DNA from: Polysphondylium violaceum
Lineage: Eukaryota > Evosea > Eumycetozoa > Dictyosteliales > Dictyosteliaceae
Assembly (NCBI GenBank): GCA_000277445.1
Contig: AJWJ01000089.1
Span: 1 to 59,345 of the forward strand
Reading direction: 5' to 3'
DNA: 59,345 bases
Both the position numbers and the translations under genes were made by a program. Shown here one piece after another: positions 11,268-22,277 of this stretch (positions within the stretch are counted from its first letter, which is position 1; each line of letters begins with the position of its first letter). A model generated the notes under the pieces. The model saw nothing but the letters and a program-made list of their open reading frames with translations. It was not told the DNA's origin and did no database searches.

Positions 11268-11953
11268 ATGACAATGGTGAAGGGTGGCACAATGGCGGCC
11301 TTTATCATGTTGGTCATGGTATGGGTACTGCTAATTGTTTCATACTCTAGTAAGTAGCATTGATGTGTAATAAATAAATTTGAATACTAATTTAATTAAA
11401 AGCATATTGGTATGTTGTAAGAGCAGGTTCCGATGATAACTATACCCTTTATTCATATAATTATAAGGGAGTTAAAAAATATTCAAACCCTTATTATTAT
11501 GGTAAATTTTCAGTTACAAATTCATATTCTCAACTCTATAAACATATCTATCCAAATGCTATTAGGCTATTCCAATCATCACTATCATTTGTTATCCTTG
11601 CTTGGATTGCTACCAGTTTTACATTGTTTTGCATGATTTTAAATTTTTTCGGTATTCTTCAAAAAATACCCATTGTCAAATACATTGTAAAATTCATTCC
11701 TATCATTATTTTCTTTTTTTGTGTCCTCAGTGTTTGTATTTTTGCTGGCTATCAAAATGTCAAGTACTCTGATTGTAAAAAATATTATCATCAAAATGCT
11801 CATCAAAATTGTGAAAAAACCCCATTTTTCCAATCAAGAGAAGCCTACTATAGCCGACCAGGTCCTGCCTGGTTCACAACATTGGCCTCTGCAATTCTAT
11901 CATTGGCGGGTGTTGTTATTATGTTTGCCGGCAATGCTTTGCCAATAGACTAA
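11268..11953 (+). CDS. four-TM membrane protein, tandem paralog
   Basis: Exons 11268-11349 and 11403-11953 (53 nt intron, GTAAGT...AAG, phase 1), 210 residues. It aligns along its full length with the upstream gene: LLIVSYSTYWY at the end of TM1, GILQKIPI and the SVCIFAG motif in TM3, and a final AWFTTLASAILSLAGVVIMFAG. The intron interrupts the Thr codon of STYW, whereas the first copy is continuous there. So one paralog lost the intron cleanly or the other gained it. Function is unknown; presumably the same membrane role as the neighbour. Confidence 0.8.
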
Positions 11954-12179
11954 TTTAAAGAAGTGTACCAAAATATTAAAAAATACCAAACAATAAAATA
12001 GCAAGTGATAGTAAAGCTTGGATTATTCTGATTGAATTTCCTTTTTTTTTTTTAAAAGTTACAGAGAATGGTTTATGTTCTGGATAATCATACCTTACAG
12101 AATTTTTGATCCAGTCTTTTTATAGTTGGGTGAAGTTAGAATGATGGGTTAAAAAAATAAATTCAAATATATTTAAATT

Positions 12180-12410
12180 AGCCTATTGTAAAATTTATCC
12201 CAATCATTTTAATCTTACTACCTCACGAGTGTTTGTCTGTTTGCTGGCATTAAAAAGATTGTCAAAAACAGCACTATTTTTATTATAAAATTTGTGATGA
12301 TAATTTTTAACCCATCATTTTTGATTTTCATTTTGGCCACCGCTTGGTGGCTACCCTTGCCTCTGCTGTTCTCAGTCTTGACACTATTTTTATGTTTGCT
12401 GGCATTATAT
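12180..12410 (+). pseudogene. decayed third copy of the four-TM gene
   Basis: Pieces of the tandem four-TM family are readable in different frames. One resembles the TM3 entry (PIVKFIPII) at about 12182. A later one resembles TM4 (ATLASAVLSL, then FMFAG) at about 12350-12403. The first half of the gene is missing. This is a truncated, frameshifted relic of a host gene and is unlikely to make protein. Confidence 0.7.
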
Positions 12411-12612
12411 AAACATTTGAAATATATATTAATATCTGATTTCGATTTCAAAAATAAAATGAGAAAAAAAATAAAAATTAAAAAAAAAAGAATTTGAAAA
12501 AAACGAAAAACGATTCTTTCTAATATTAATTTTTTTTTTTTCTAAAATTAGTTACTACCATCATATCGATCAATTATATATATCCGTAGATATATAAACA
12601 AATAAATAAATA

Positions 12613-14361
12613 ATGAGTAATAATAGACCAAAGGAAAGAGATCTCCCTAGAAACAAATTTGGATTTCAAAAGCAAGAATACCAACCAACCACTGTTGGTG
12701 AAGCTCAAGAATTGGATAAACAAGAACCAACTTTAAATCTTATTGTACAATTCCAACATAAAGATAGTGGTGAAAATGACACTACAGGTCCACCAATCAA
12801 TATTCCTCAAAATATTACAACTCAACAACTTCAATTACTTATTAATAATTTATTAAATAATGTATGTATTTGTGTATGGTAGTAGTAATAGTGATTTAAG
12901 ATAATTAATACAATAATAATCAATAGGATGAAGAGTTACCATATACTTTTTTTGTAGCTGATCAAGAAATTCAAAATAATTTAAAGCATCATCTCGATAG
13001 TGTATCTGATGAAACTACTTTAAAAATATTTTATCAACCACAATCTGTATTTAGAGTTACACCCATCACAAGATGTGCAAGCTCTATGGCAGGTCATACA
13101 GAAGCAGTACTTAGTCTTCAATTTAGTCCTGATGGTACTGGTTTAGCATCAGCTGGTGGTGATACTACTTTAAGAATTTGGGATATTCACACTGCAACCC
13201 CAAAATATACTTGTAAAGGTCACACAAATTGGGTTCTTCAAGTTGCTTGGTCACCAGATTCCAAGAAAATTGCTACAGCTGGTCACGAAGGTGATATTAG
13301 AATTTGGGATCCACAAACTGGTAAACAAATGGGTAGTGTATTAAAAGGTCATACTAAATATATTACTGGTTTATCATGGGAACCATTTCATTTGTAAGTT
13401 TTTTATCATCATTAATATTATTATTATTTAAAACATGTCCTTATATATTAATATACCACAATTCTAGAAATCCAAAATGTGTTAGATTAGCAAGTACATC
13501 TAAAGATGCTACCACTAAAATTTGGGATACAGAATCAAATAGATGTTTAATGACTCTTTCAGGGCACACAATGTCTGCCACATGTATTAGATGGAGTGGT
13601 GAAGGATATATTTATACTGGAAGTCAAGATAGAACTATTAGAGTTTACAATACCACCGAGGGTAGATTGATTAGAATTTTGGAAGGACATGCTCATTGGG
13701 TTAATACATTGGCATTAAATACAGATTACGTTTTAAGACAAGGTCCATTTGACCACACTGGTAAGCATCATGCCACCCTTGAGGCTGCCCAAGAAGCTGC
13801 ACTCAAGAGATACAATGACGTTAAAAAAGCCACCAAGGGTGAAGTACTTGTCAGTGGCTCTGACGATTTTACCGTTATTATGTGGAAACCAGCCGAATCC
13901 AAAACAATGGTAATCCGTTTAGCTGGTCATCAACAACCAATCAATTTAGTAAACTTTTCACCCGACGGTCGTCTCTTTGCCACTGCATCTTTTGACAAAT
14001 CTATCAAGTTGTGGGATGGTGTCAATGGTAAATTTTTAACAAACTTTAGAGGTCACGTTGGTGCCGTTTACCAAGTCTGTTGGTCTGCCGATAGTAGATA
14101 TCTTGTGTCTGGTAGCAAAGATAGTACATTAAAAGTTTGGGATATAAAGACAAAGAAAATGCATCTTGAACTCCCAGGTCATGCCGATGAAGTCTATACA
14201 ATTGATTGGAGTCCCGATGGTGATAGAGTCGCTTCAGGTAGTAAAGATCAATTACTTAAAATGTTTGTATTTTATTTATTTATATTTATATTTATCTATC
14301 TGATTACAAATGAAAATAAAACTAACTTTATTTTCTTTTCTTTTATAGTTGGAGAAATTAA
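12613..14361 (+). CDS. nle1: Notchless/Rsa4 homolog, 60S ribosome-assembly WD40 protein
   Basis: Four exons: 12613-12861, 12927-13393, 13468-14262, 14349-14361; 507 residues, as usual for NLE1/Rsa4. The N-terminal NLE (ubiquitin-like) domain comes first, followed by WD40 repeats from about residue 130 on (GHTEAVLSLQFSPDG, GHTNWVLQVAWSPDS, GHADEVYTIDWSPDG). In yeast and animals this protein joins the pre-60S particle and its NLE domain is pulled by the AAA ATPase Rea1/Midasin to release assembly factors. The last exon is only 13 nt. Using GTTTGT as donor makes the C-terminus LLKIWRN, which fits the family, whereas reading on gives a low-complexity tail. Confidence 0.92.
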
Positions 14362-14974
14362 AATAATAATAAGAATAATAATTAATATAAAAAATAAAAT
14401 AATTTATATAAAATCAATTGTATTGCTCCGAGTTTATTTCATTCCTTATTTATGTGTGAATGTGTGTGTGTGTGATGGCTATGGTAGGTGTTATACTATA
14501 TTTATCCTCCTATGTCAAAATTGGTATACTTTGTTTTATTTTTTTTGTTTTTTTTTTTGAAATTTTCTTCTTTTTTTTAATCCTGGGCGAAAAAATCAAA
14601 AACAAAAAAAATCAATCCAATTTTTTTTTGTTTTTTCTTTAGGATTTGTTTTTAAACAGTAACGGAATACGTCGCTTTATTACGACTAATCTAAAAACCA
14701 TCAAATACAAATATTTATACACATCATTGGTGTTTTGTTTTTTCAATTTTTTCAATTTTTTATCTTCATCTATTTATTTCCTACTAAAGATATCCGTCGT
14801 CATAGGAACCACCACCCAATTTAAAATTTTCAGTTTTTGTTTTTATCTCTATTTATTTTGACACACGCAAACATATACAGATAACAAGAGATAAAGATCC
14901 TACATACGCTTCACAAAGAGACTGACAGACATACAAACATACACAGATAGACAAAACATATATATAGACGCAAA
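14362..14974. other. intergenic A/T-rich spacer
   Basis: 3' region of the Notchless gene and promoter of the next plus-strand gene. It contains long T runs and CA-rich sequence close to the next start. The short open frames here are low-complexity and not supported as genes. Confidence 0.5.
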
Positions 14975-15819
14975 ATGAGTTTACATGACTCTATTTATCA
15001 TGAAGACTTTCATAGTCAAGGTGGGTCATTGTATTACTCTGATTTACCTATTAGATCACATATTCAAAAAGATAAATACAAACATTGGGGAAGAAGAGTA
15101 CTGTTTTATTTGCTTTTGGCATACTTTATTGCCGCGACAGTATCGTAGGTATTGGTTTATAGATATTATTCTTTGGAGGCGATAGTTCCAATACTAATAC
15201 ATACACATATGCGATGCGGATTAGGTTTTCATTTTTGATTAAAAACCTAACATTTTGGTTTTGGTTAATACACGTACTATGGTTTGAATTGGATTTGACA
15301 ACAAACAAAAACAACTTTTTCGTGCAGGTACTTCACTCGCTCAGTTTTGTCGGAAGTTATGTTATTATGATCACCTCTATTATTCTATTGGTCATTTTGA
15401 ATCCAGAATTCATTGCCAATCGTGCAAAGATTGAAAACCATTCCATTGCTTTTGCCTGGTCACAAAATATATTGATTCACTGGATTCCTCCCCTCTTGCT
15501 GACACTTGATCTCGTTTTCCACAAGGAACACATTCGAAAGAGACATAGAATCTTTTTCAACAAGCGTAGAAACAACGGTAATGCCAAAGCATGGATCAAG
15601 GATTTCGTCAAAGCCCTATGGTGTATTGCATCGCCCATGGTGGTCGTCGGCATCTGGTTTGGTTCAGGTTTCACCATTGAGAGTGTCTATGGTGTCACCA
15701 ACTACAATCTCTCTTATTTAGTACCATCGATGGTCGTTGTAGATATAATTTTAGGTGTATTTTTAATTTACTATATCAGAAAAAGAGATGCTGATACCTA
15801 TATCAGACTAAATAGTTAA
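14975..15819 (+). CDS. predicted five-TM membrane protein, unknown function
   Basis: Exons 14975-15139 and 15328-15819 (donor GTATCG, acceptor GTGCAG, phase 0), 218 residues. Hydrophobic segments: VLFYLLLAYFIAAT, VIMITSIILLVIL, a segment containing HWIPPLLLTLDLVF, a segment around ASPMVVVGIWFGSG, and a final one with MVVVDIILGVFLIYYI. A basic stretch (KEHIRKRHRIFFNKRRN) lies between TM3 and TM4 and probably faces the cytosol. The layout is somewhat like small eukaryotic multi-pass families such as FAR-17a/AIG1, but I cannot confirm a family. Confidence 0.75.
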
Positions 15820-16257
15820 AGAACGCAACAACAATATATTTTAAATACAATATACTCATCTCCAACACCCCCAACACCCCTACCACACTGTATAGATTCA
15901 TTCTGCATTCATGCAACACACACACAATGATAAAACATTCTTTTCTCGAACAAGCTTAAAGGATGGTGATATAATATAATATAATTAATATATTCTCATT
16001 CCCACATATATTGTACAGTATATGCTAGTAAACATATCTGTACTCTTCTATCAATAATCAAATCATCAAATAATAAATAATGCATTATCATTATCCCAAT
16101 CACAACTATGAAATCATAATGATGTCGAATATAATTTTTTGAATTTTTTTTCAATTTTTTTTTGTGAGAATTTTTGTTTCGTTTTTTTAAAGTTTTAGCT
16201 TTTGTTTTTCCTGAACATATTTTATAAATATATTACCACCCCCAATCATATTATAAC
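15820..16257. other. intergenic spacer
   Basis: 3' end of the five-TM gene and promoter of the Pam18 gene. CA-rich then AT-rich; I see no gene. Confidence 0.5.
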
Positions 16258-16683
16258 ATGGCCACCCCATTTATCATTGGATGTTCAATTGCAGGTGCTG
16301 CATATGCAGTTCGTTTCGCCTCCAGAGTCATTACACGTGCTAGATCTAGTCACTCTGCATATCAACATGTCAGTCAATCTGGCGGTTTCAATATCAACGA
16401 AGGTTTCAATGAAAAGATGGACGAAAAAGAAGCTTTGGATATTTTAGGTTTATCGTATGTGTATATTGTGTTGCAGACAATAGTAGTATATTAGCAGTGC
16501 CCTATATAATAGCTATTAACTTGTTTATTATCATCACCACCACTATTTAGAGCAAATGCAACTAAAGATCAAGTTAAATTTAGACACAAACATCTTATTA
16601 TCAAGAATCATCCAGATAAAGGTGGATCCTCCTATTTAGCAACTAAAATCAATGAAGCTAGAAATAGATTAATTACAAAATAA
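16258..16683 (+). CDS. pam18: Pam18/Tim14 (DNAJC19), J-protein of the mitochondrial import motor
   Basis: Exons 16258-16454 and 16551-16683, phase 2, 109 residues. An N-terminal membrane segment (FIIGCSIAGAAYAVRFA) is followed by a J domain with HPD at residues 86-88 (NHPDKGGS), then the short ending SYLATKINEARNRL typical of Tim14. The protein sits in the mitochondrial inner membrane and stimulates mtHsp70 at the TIM23 channel. Length and layout match the family (about 110 residues). Confidence 0.92.
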
Positions 16684-17175
16684 TAGTAGCTACCCAATAG
16701 TAGTAATAGTACAATATATACTCAAGTCCACACACACTCACATCTAAAAACAATAATCAATATGATTCAATCGAAATTTATGAATTATATTATAAACATC
16801 ATAAGCAACAATCAACCACAACAACAACAAACAAATAATCCACTTGTACAGTTTTAATTAATTAATTAATAATAATAATATCTCACTCTCACACCATTTA
16901 TATAATGTGAGAGATTCATCTACACATACATGAATAAACTTGATGATTCCTTTTCAAAATACACATATATGACCCTATGATATTTGCATGTTTGTTTGTT
17001 TATGATTCTATATTATTATTTATTAACAAGTTTGAACAATGAGTGTTGGTAGTAGTAGCAATGGTGGATATGTGAGTGTTGATTTTTCTATATACAAAAA
17101 TACCCTCCTCTTGTATTATTACTCTGTCGATCTCTTTATAATATCGTTTGTCAACAACAGTATACATATTATGAT
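16684..17175. terminator. convergent 3' region with a small hairpin
   Basis: 492 bp between the 3' ends of pam18 (plus) and urm1 (minus). It includes an 8-bp perfect stem CTCTCACA/TGTGAGAG at 16886-16913 and AT repeats (ATTA and AAT runs near 16860). The hairpin could lie in a 3' UTR; a termination role is only a guess. No gene is seen. Confidence 0.3.
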
Positions 17176-17626
17176 TTATCCACCGTGTAAAGTTGAAATA
17201 AAGATAATGGTATCACCATTCTTTACAATATATTCAATGCCATCATATAATTCCCAATCAGCATCGTTAATTAATACTAAAATACCTGGACGACTAGATG
17301 TAATTCATTTATGCATATATTCATTATTAGTACTCGTCCTATGACATTATCAACACCACACCACACCATACATACACAGTATTATCAACAACAAATAGTT
17401 CAGCTCTTTCTTTCAACAAGTTGTCTCTCATATACAAGATTAGATCTCTCAATGGAATTTCATCTTTATCAGCAAACTCGAGAGTATGAGTCTTTTTTTT
17501 ATCAAACAATAACTCTAAACCACCACTATGATTTGTAGTATTCTGTATTAGTAGTCATATCACCAAGAAGCAATGTAGTTAGTGATAACAATAATAATAA
17601 TACCTTAATTCAACAGTAACTTTCAT
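17176..17626 (-). CDS. urm1: URM1, ubiquitin-related modifier / sulfur carrier
   Basis: Three minus-strand exons, 17604-17626 (23 nt), 17376-17525 and 17176-17293, join to 96 residues. The protein has the family hallmarks: an N-terminal beta strand ending SGGLELLFD, then [28 protein letters not shown], and the obligatory ending STLHGG. The C-terminal GlyGly is thiocarboxylated by the E1-like MOCS3/Uba4 and supplies sulfur for tRNA wobble-uridine thiolation; it can also be conjugated to proteins. Each splice junction restores a conserved residue (Ser-Gly-Gly at the first, Val-Arg-Pro-Gly at the second). The gene is hidden from simple ORF calling because no exon exceeds 150 nt. Confidence 0.93.
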
Positions 17627-17886
17627 TTCTTGTCTACTTTTTGTTAATTACACACACAAAATCAATCTCTCGTTTTTTTTTCTCACCCCTCTTAAAAAAA
17701 TTTGTAACGTTGATCAATTTTAAAAATAAAATTTTCATTTTTTGGATTTTTTTTTCGAATTTTTTTTTTTTGTCGAAATTTTTACGCTCACCGAGTGCCC
17801 TGCGTGTGACCACGGACGATTAGAGCGAATAGCTTCCCTAAAACAACTCAGTAGTATCCTTACCCCTCACAGAATACAATTCAGCC

Positions 17887-18580
17887 ATGAAAAGAAATTT
17901 AAGTAGGGATCTCATTATATAACACCACAGAGATGTGATTAAGGTTGATGATGGATGAATTGAAGTTACAGACAGGGACAATGACAGAATCATGTATCAA
18001 TCATCAATCATCTGTCATCACGACGAATCTATCTCAAAATTGTGAAAAAACACATACTAATCTATTTATCTATAGACGTTAGTTCTTCTCGTAGAAAGTC
18101 AAGAAAGGCTCACTTCCAAGCCTCCTCCGGTGAAAGAAGAATCCGTATGAGCGCTGCTTTATCCCACGATCTCCGTGCTAAATACAACGTATGTACATGA
18201 TTAATCGAAAGGAAAGCTTTCTTGATTATTTGAGTGTACATCCAGACTAGATATTAATGCTCTCCCTCTCTATACTATAGGTCAGATCTCTTCCAATCAG
18301 AAAGGATGATGAAGTCCGTGTCGTCATGGGTGACAACAAAAACACTGAAGGTAAAGTTATCGCTTGTTACAGAAAGAAATACGTTATCCACATCGAAAAG
18401 CTCGTTGCCAACAAAGTTAACGGTAACACTGCTCAAATCGGTATTCACCCATCCAACGTTATCATCACCAAATTAAAGTTAGACAAGGATCGTAAAGCTT
18501 TATTAGAACGTAAAGACAGAACCTCCGAATCCGAAAAAGGTAAAATCACCAAAGAACAAGTCTCTGCTGATGTCAACTAA
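17887..18580 (+). CDS. rpl26: ribosomal protein L26 (uL24)
   Basis: Exons 17887-17902 (16 nt), 18076-18188 and 18281-18580, 142 residues. The ATG plus five codons are joined to [12 protein letters not shown] in phase 1, which fits the conserved N-terminus of eukaryotic L26. The KOW region follows ([32 protein letters not shown]), with a basic tail. It is a component of the 60S subunit near the exit tunnel. Codon use is strongly C-ending in the body, as expected for high expression. The 16-nt first exon is the least certain part. A GC-richer block at about 17785-17835 precedes the start. Confidence 0.9.
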
Positions 18581-18737
18581 ACTAATAAATCAAAACAACC
18601 TCTAATTGGCTGAAAAAAAAAACAAAATACAATATATATGTTTTATTTATTTACAATCAGTCAAATTGTATAACAATAATCACTGTTGAGAATTGAGTGT
18701 GTTTTTTTTACTTTGTTAACATTTATTTAAATTAATC

Positions 18738-20537
18738 CTAAGATTTCCATATTTTTAAAATTGGATCTAAACCATAGGAAGCCAAAAGATTATAATTTGG
18801 ATGAAATGCAAGACCATAGATGTCTTTGTCTGATATTTTAAACTTTTCAAGTGTTGTACCTTTTTCTATATCAAAACAATAGAGGATGTGATCTTCTGTC
18901 ACTGCATAGAGATAGTTTTGTTGAGTACTTGTGGTGCAACAAATAAATAGTTGATTGTTGTCAGACTTGAATTCTTTGACAATGTTTTGAGTTTTTAAAT
19001 TATAGATTGAAATGGAGGGTGCTGTACAAACAATTGTTAATTCAGAGTGACGATTGAGGAATGATAGGGATTTGATGGTAATGGTTTTGATAGAGACAGT
19101 GGGTATAGGTGAGAGAGTTTGAATACATTCGGCTGTTTTGGCATCCCATATCTTTATCTTTCCATCACTGGCACATGACAACACTCTGTCTTCGTCTGGT
19201 GTAAAGTAGCAACCATTGACAAACGATTTGTGGCCTTTAAACATCTTTAACGCTTTTCCAGATTTGAGACCAAAGATTTTCAACGATGAATCATAGGATC
19301 CCGATAGAATTTGTGTAGAGTTTTTAGAGAATTGCAGACATGTGACACCTTGTAAATGGGCTGGCTCAAATTTACGTAAAAGTTTACCAGTTTTAAATTG
19401 CCATATCTTGATTTGTCCATCCAATGAACCAGAGGCAAGATATTCACCATCGTCAGAGAATGCCAAACAGAGAATTGCATCGTCGTGCATCATAAATTCA
19501 TCAGCTGCTTGGTAGGGCAGGTTCTTTGATAGCTTGGCCGTTTCTACATCCCATGCCTCAATGAATCCATCTGCACTGCCAGTGACAAGATACTTTGAAT
19601 CTGGTGAAAATTTACATACCTCCGGCTTATTGTTATCATTGAATTTAATGGTCTTGTGTAGTGTTTTAATAGGTTCATCGTCTTCTGTGATTACCTTTTT
19701 CTCGGGAACTTTGCCAGAGAGTAAATCAAATTCTGTACAATCGTTTGGTATCTTTCCAATATGTCTATTCCATTGCAAAGCATCTGATAAAAGACCTAGT
19801 AATCGAGATGATGGTATTTTGGTCAATTCTTCACGTACCAATTCTGATATATGTTTTCTTCTCTTTTCTGTTGTTATTCCATACGGATAAAACTAAAGTA
19901 TTGTGGTTAGTGGTGGTTATTGTTAATAATCTTTTATCGGTTTTCGATCTCTTTTAAAAATTAAAAAACTAATGAATCTTACATCGACTAAGTTGATAGA
20001 TTTGTTTGCTAAATAGTTTTCTAGTTTCATGTATCTTTCAATTTGGGTTTGTTTTAATTGATTCATTGGTTCTGTTTTTCTTAATAAATGTTTGACCAAT
20101 TCCAATTCATTTATATGTAGTAGTTCAACTATAATCTAGAGTGGTTATGCTGTTAGTGTATCTATGGATTTGGGTAGATGAATAAATTGCAGACTAAAAG
20201 TTACCTGTTCATATAATGTGATCATTGTAGGTAATGATAATTTTAAATTTTGTAATACCGTTAAAACTTTGTCCCAATTACCATTTCTTATATCGTTGAG
20301 AAAAGATTCTTGATTATCAATTATATTCATATAGAGTCCTGTTTCTTCTTGTAGTGTCGATAGTGTATTTCCCAAAGAGTTTTCTTTAAGAAATTGTAAT
20401 ATTAACTTTATTACACTATTTTTTAAAATGATTAGTCATTCGTATACTCAAACACGTGTCATATGTATCAGGTAAACATACTCTTGTGATTGTATTTCGA
20501 TATTTGATGGCTGGACATTGTTGTTATTATTTTGCAT
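18738..20537 (-). CDS. smu1: SMU1, LisH-WD40 splicing factor
   Basis: Four minus-strand exons: 20482-20537, 20205-20415, 19983-20135, 18738-19892; 524 residues against 513 in human. The LisH/CTLH N-terminus reads DVIKLILQFLKENSLGNTL, then LLRKTEPMNQLKQTQIERY. WD40 repeats follow (SPDSKYLVTGSADGFIEAWD, GVTCLQFSKNSTQILSGSYD) with a closing LKIWKS. SMU1 with RED is part of the spliceosomal B complex and is needed for its activation. All three introns sit in the N-terminal third, and joining them reproduces the human sequence register. Confidence 0.93.
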
Positions 20538-20681
20538 CCTTGAAAAAAGATATATATCTTGAAAAAAATAGAAATAAAAAAAAAAAAAAAGAATTTATAA
20601 TTATTATTTTTTTTTTTGCATATGATCATTGATACAACACCGCTACTTTAGATTTAAGAATACACAGAGGAATTTATACAA

Positions 20682-22277
20682 TTATAGTTTATTATCTTTT
20701 TTCAACTTTTCTAAATGAAGATGAATATTGCCTTTGGCCAATTCATTTAGTTTGGGATCGATGCCTTTGTAGACGACGTTCAAGAGTTGATTGAGGGTTT
20801 TGTTGCCTTGTTGATAGGCAGAGAGGATATCGTGTTCTCTGGCAAGACGGTGACTGATGTAGTTTGAGAGAAGAGCGATGGGTTCGTAGTGGGTGGGGCC
20901 ATGGGCAGGCATGGCGATCGATGGTTTGAGATGATCAATCATTCCCTGTGTGTTGTCGAGGTACTCTTTCATATCGCCTCCACCGTGTGGGTCGAGAATC
21001 GAAGAGCCCCAGCCCACGATATGGTCGCCAGCGATGAGGGTCTTGGTGGTGGGCTCAAAGAGACACAAAGAGTCGGCAGTGTGTCCGGGAGTAGAGATGA
21101 TCTCAAACACACGGTCACCAATCACGAGTTGGTTGTTGTTGTCGGATGTGTTGTTGAGAACCTTCGCGTTGAGAGGTTTGCCCAACACGGGTCGTGTTTT
21201 GAGGCTTGTGGGAATGTTTTCGAGGGTGATTGGGTGAGCCACAAGGGTGGCTTGGGGAAAGTGACGCTCGAGCATGGGAAGGCCATGCCAGTGATCGTGG
21301 TGGTTGTGTGTGATGAATATATACAATTGTTTGCCGCCTTCTTGCTGATTCAGGTATGGCTTGAGTTTCTTTTGAATAATGTTTTCAAAGTGTGGAGCAC
21401 CGTGGTGATTGCTTCCAGGATCCACAACCATTACATATCCATTGCTCTGCGAAACAATCAAATTTGTTGAACAAAATGGCATCAGGGTGTTGGATCTTAC
21501 AGGAATACTCTCAATAAATGGAGCATACTCGAGTGGCTTGGTAATGCCAATGTTTTGGTCATCGTCAGGTTTGACAAGTTTGCCAAGTTGGTCGCGGTTT
21601 TTAAACATTTTCAGTAACCTGAGCATGTAGAGTGTCTCTGGTGTTAGCAGTTTTGATGATTGCTCAAACTCTTGCACCAACTCGACGGCACTGATCCACT
21701 GTAGCTGTGACTCGAGATCATCTTGCTTGATGATCTTATTGAGTGACTCGCTTGCTGGCGAGTTGTTACTGTCGACCAACAGCAAAAAGTAGTGATGGAG
21801 GTGTCTATTGATTTGGTCAATATAAAAGGGCGTCACCAAAGAGCCGAGATAAAAAGTATCTTTTACCGGGGGCAAAGCATGTTGCATCGATTCCAGGGGC
21901 AACTGGTTGACCATAAATTGCTGATACGTGTTATTGAGGCTATTGATCCCATCAGCGTGTTTGTCATACTGCACCATATTGGTGTTCAAATTGAATGGTA
22001 TTGAAGGGAATCCATAAAACTTGTGAGGAATGACCGTATAGTCTTTTTTCTTGTTCTCGTTGCTCATCATCATACATTCGCCGGTCTTTTCATTCATAAT
22101 AATGAGACTCGAGTACTCGCTAACACCATTGCTACTATTACTGTTGCTATCGTTATTGGCCATCTTTAAATTATATCTATCTCGTGTTCTACCATGAAAT
22201 CTATTGCTACTACTATAGTATCTATATAAATAGTTGATTGGCTGATTTAATCTATGTGTAAATGATATCGTTATCAT
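20682..22277 (-). CDS. LACTB2-like metallo-beta-lactamase-fold hydrolase, probably mitochondrial
   Basis: Single exon, 531 residues. The zinc-binding HxHxDH is at residues 324-329 (HNHHDH), with later ligands in TPGHTADS and AGDH and a final MPAHGP. This places it with LACTB2-type proteins, which include RNA endonucleases. Residues 55-165 resemble a degenerate Nudix-like module seen before the MBL domain in some plant and fungal homologs; I see no intact Nudix box. The first 38 residues are basic, Ser/Tyr-rich and free of acids (MITISFTHRLNQPINYLYRY), consistent with a mitochondrial presequence. An alternative start at Met39 would give a cytosolic form. C-ending codons are unusually frequent for this window. 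Confidence 0.85.
   Translation of the reverse strand: MITISFTHRLNQPINYLYRYYSSSNRFHGRTRDRYNLKMANNDSNSNSSNGVSEYSSLIIMNEKTGECMMMSNENKKKDYTVIPHKFYGFPSIPFNLNTNMVQYDKHADGINSLNNTYQQFMVNQLPLESMQHALPPVKDTFYLGSLVTPFYIDQINRHLHHYFLLLVDSNNSPASESLNKIIKQDDLESQLQWISAVELVQEFEQSSKLLTPETLYMLRLLKMFKNRDQLGKLVKPDDDQNIGITKPLEYAPFIESIPVRSNTLMPFCSTNLIVSQSNGYVMVVDPGSNHHGAPHFENIIQKKLKPYLNQQEGGKQLYIFITHNHHDHWHGLPMLERHFPQATLVAHPITLENIPTSLKTRPVLGKPLNAKVLNNTSDNNNQLVIGDRVFEIISTPGHTADSLCLFEPTTKTLIAGDHIVGWGSSILDPHGGGDMKEYLDNTQGMIDHLKPSIAMPAHGPTHYEPIALLSNYISHRLAREHDILSAYQQGNKTLNQLLNVVYKGIDPKLNELAKGNIHLHLEKLKKDNKL

Noticed and set aside
17039-17538. Two plus-strand frames of 101 and 75 codons
   Set aside because: They are antisense to URM1, whose minus-strand exons match the family residue by residue.
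17785-17835. GC-richer block before RPL26 as a tRNA or snoRNA
   Set aside because: No B box, no tRNA fold and no C/D or H/ACA motif seen; probably promoter or leader of the ribosomal protein gene.
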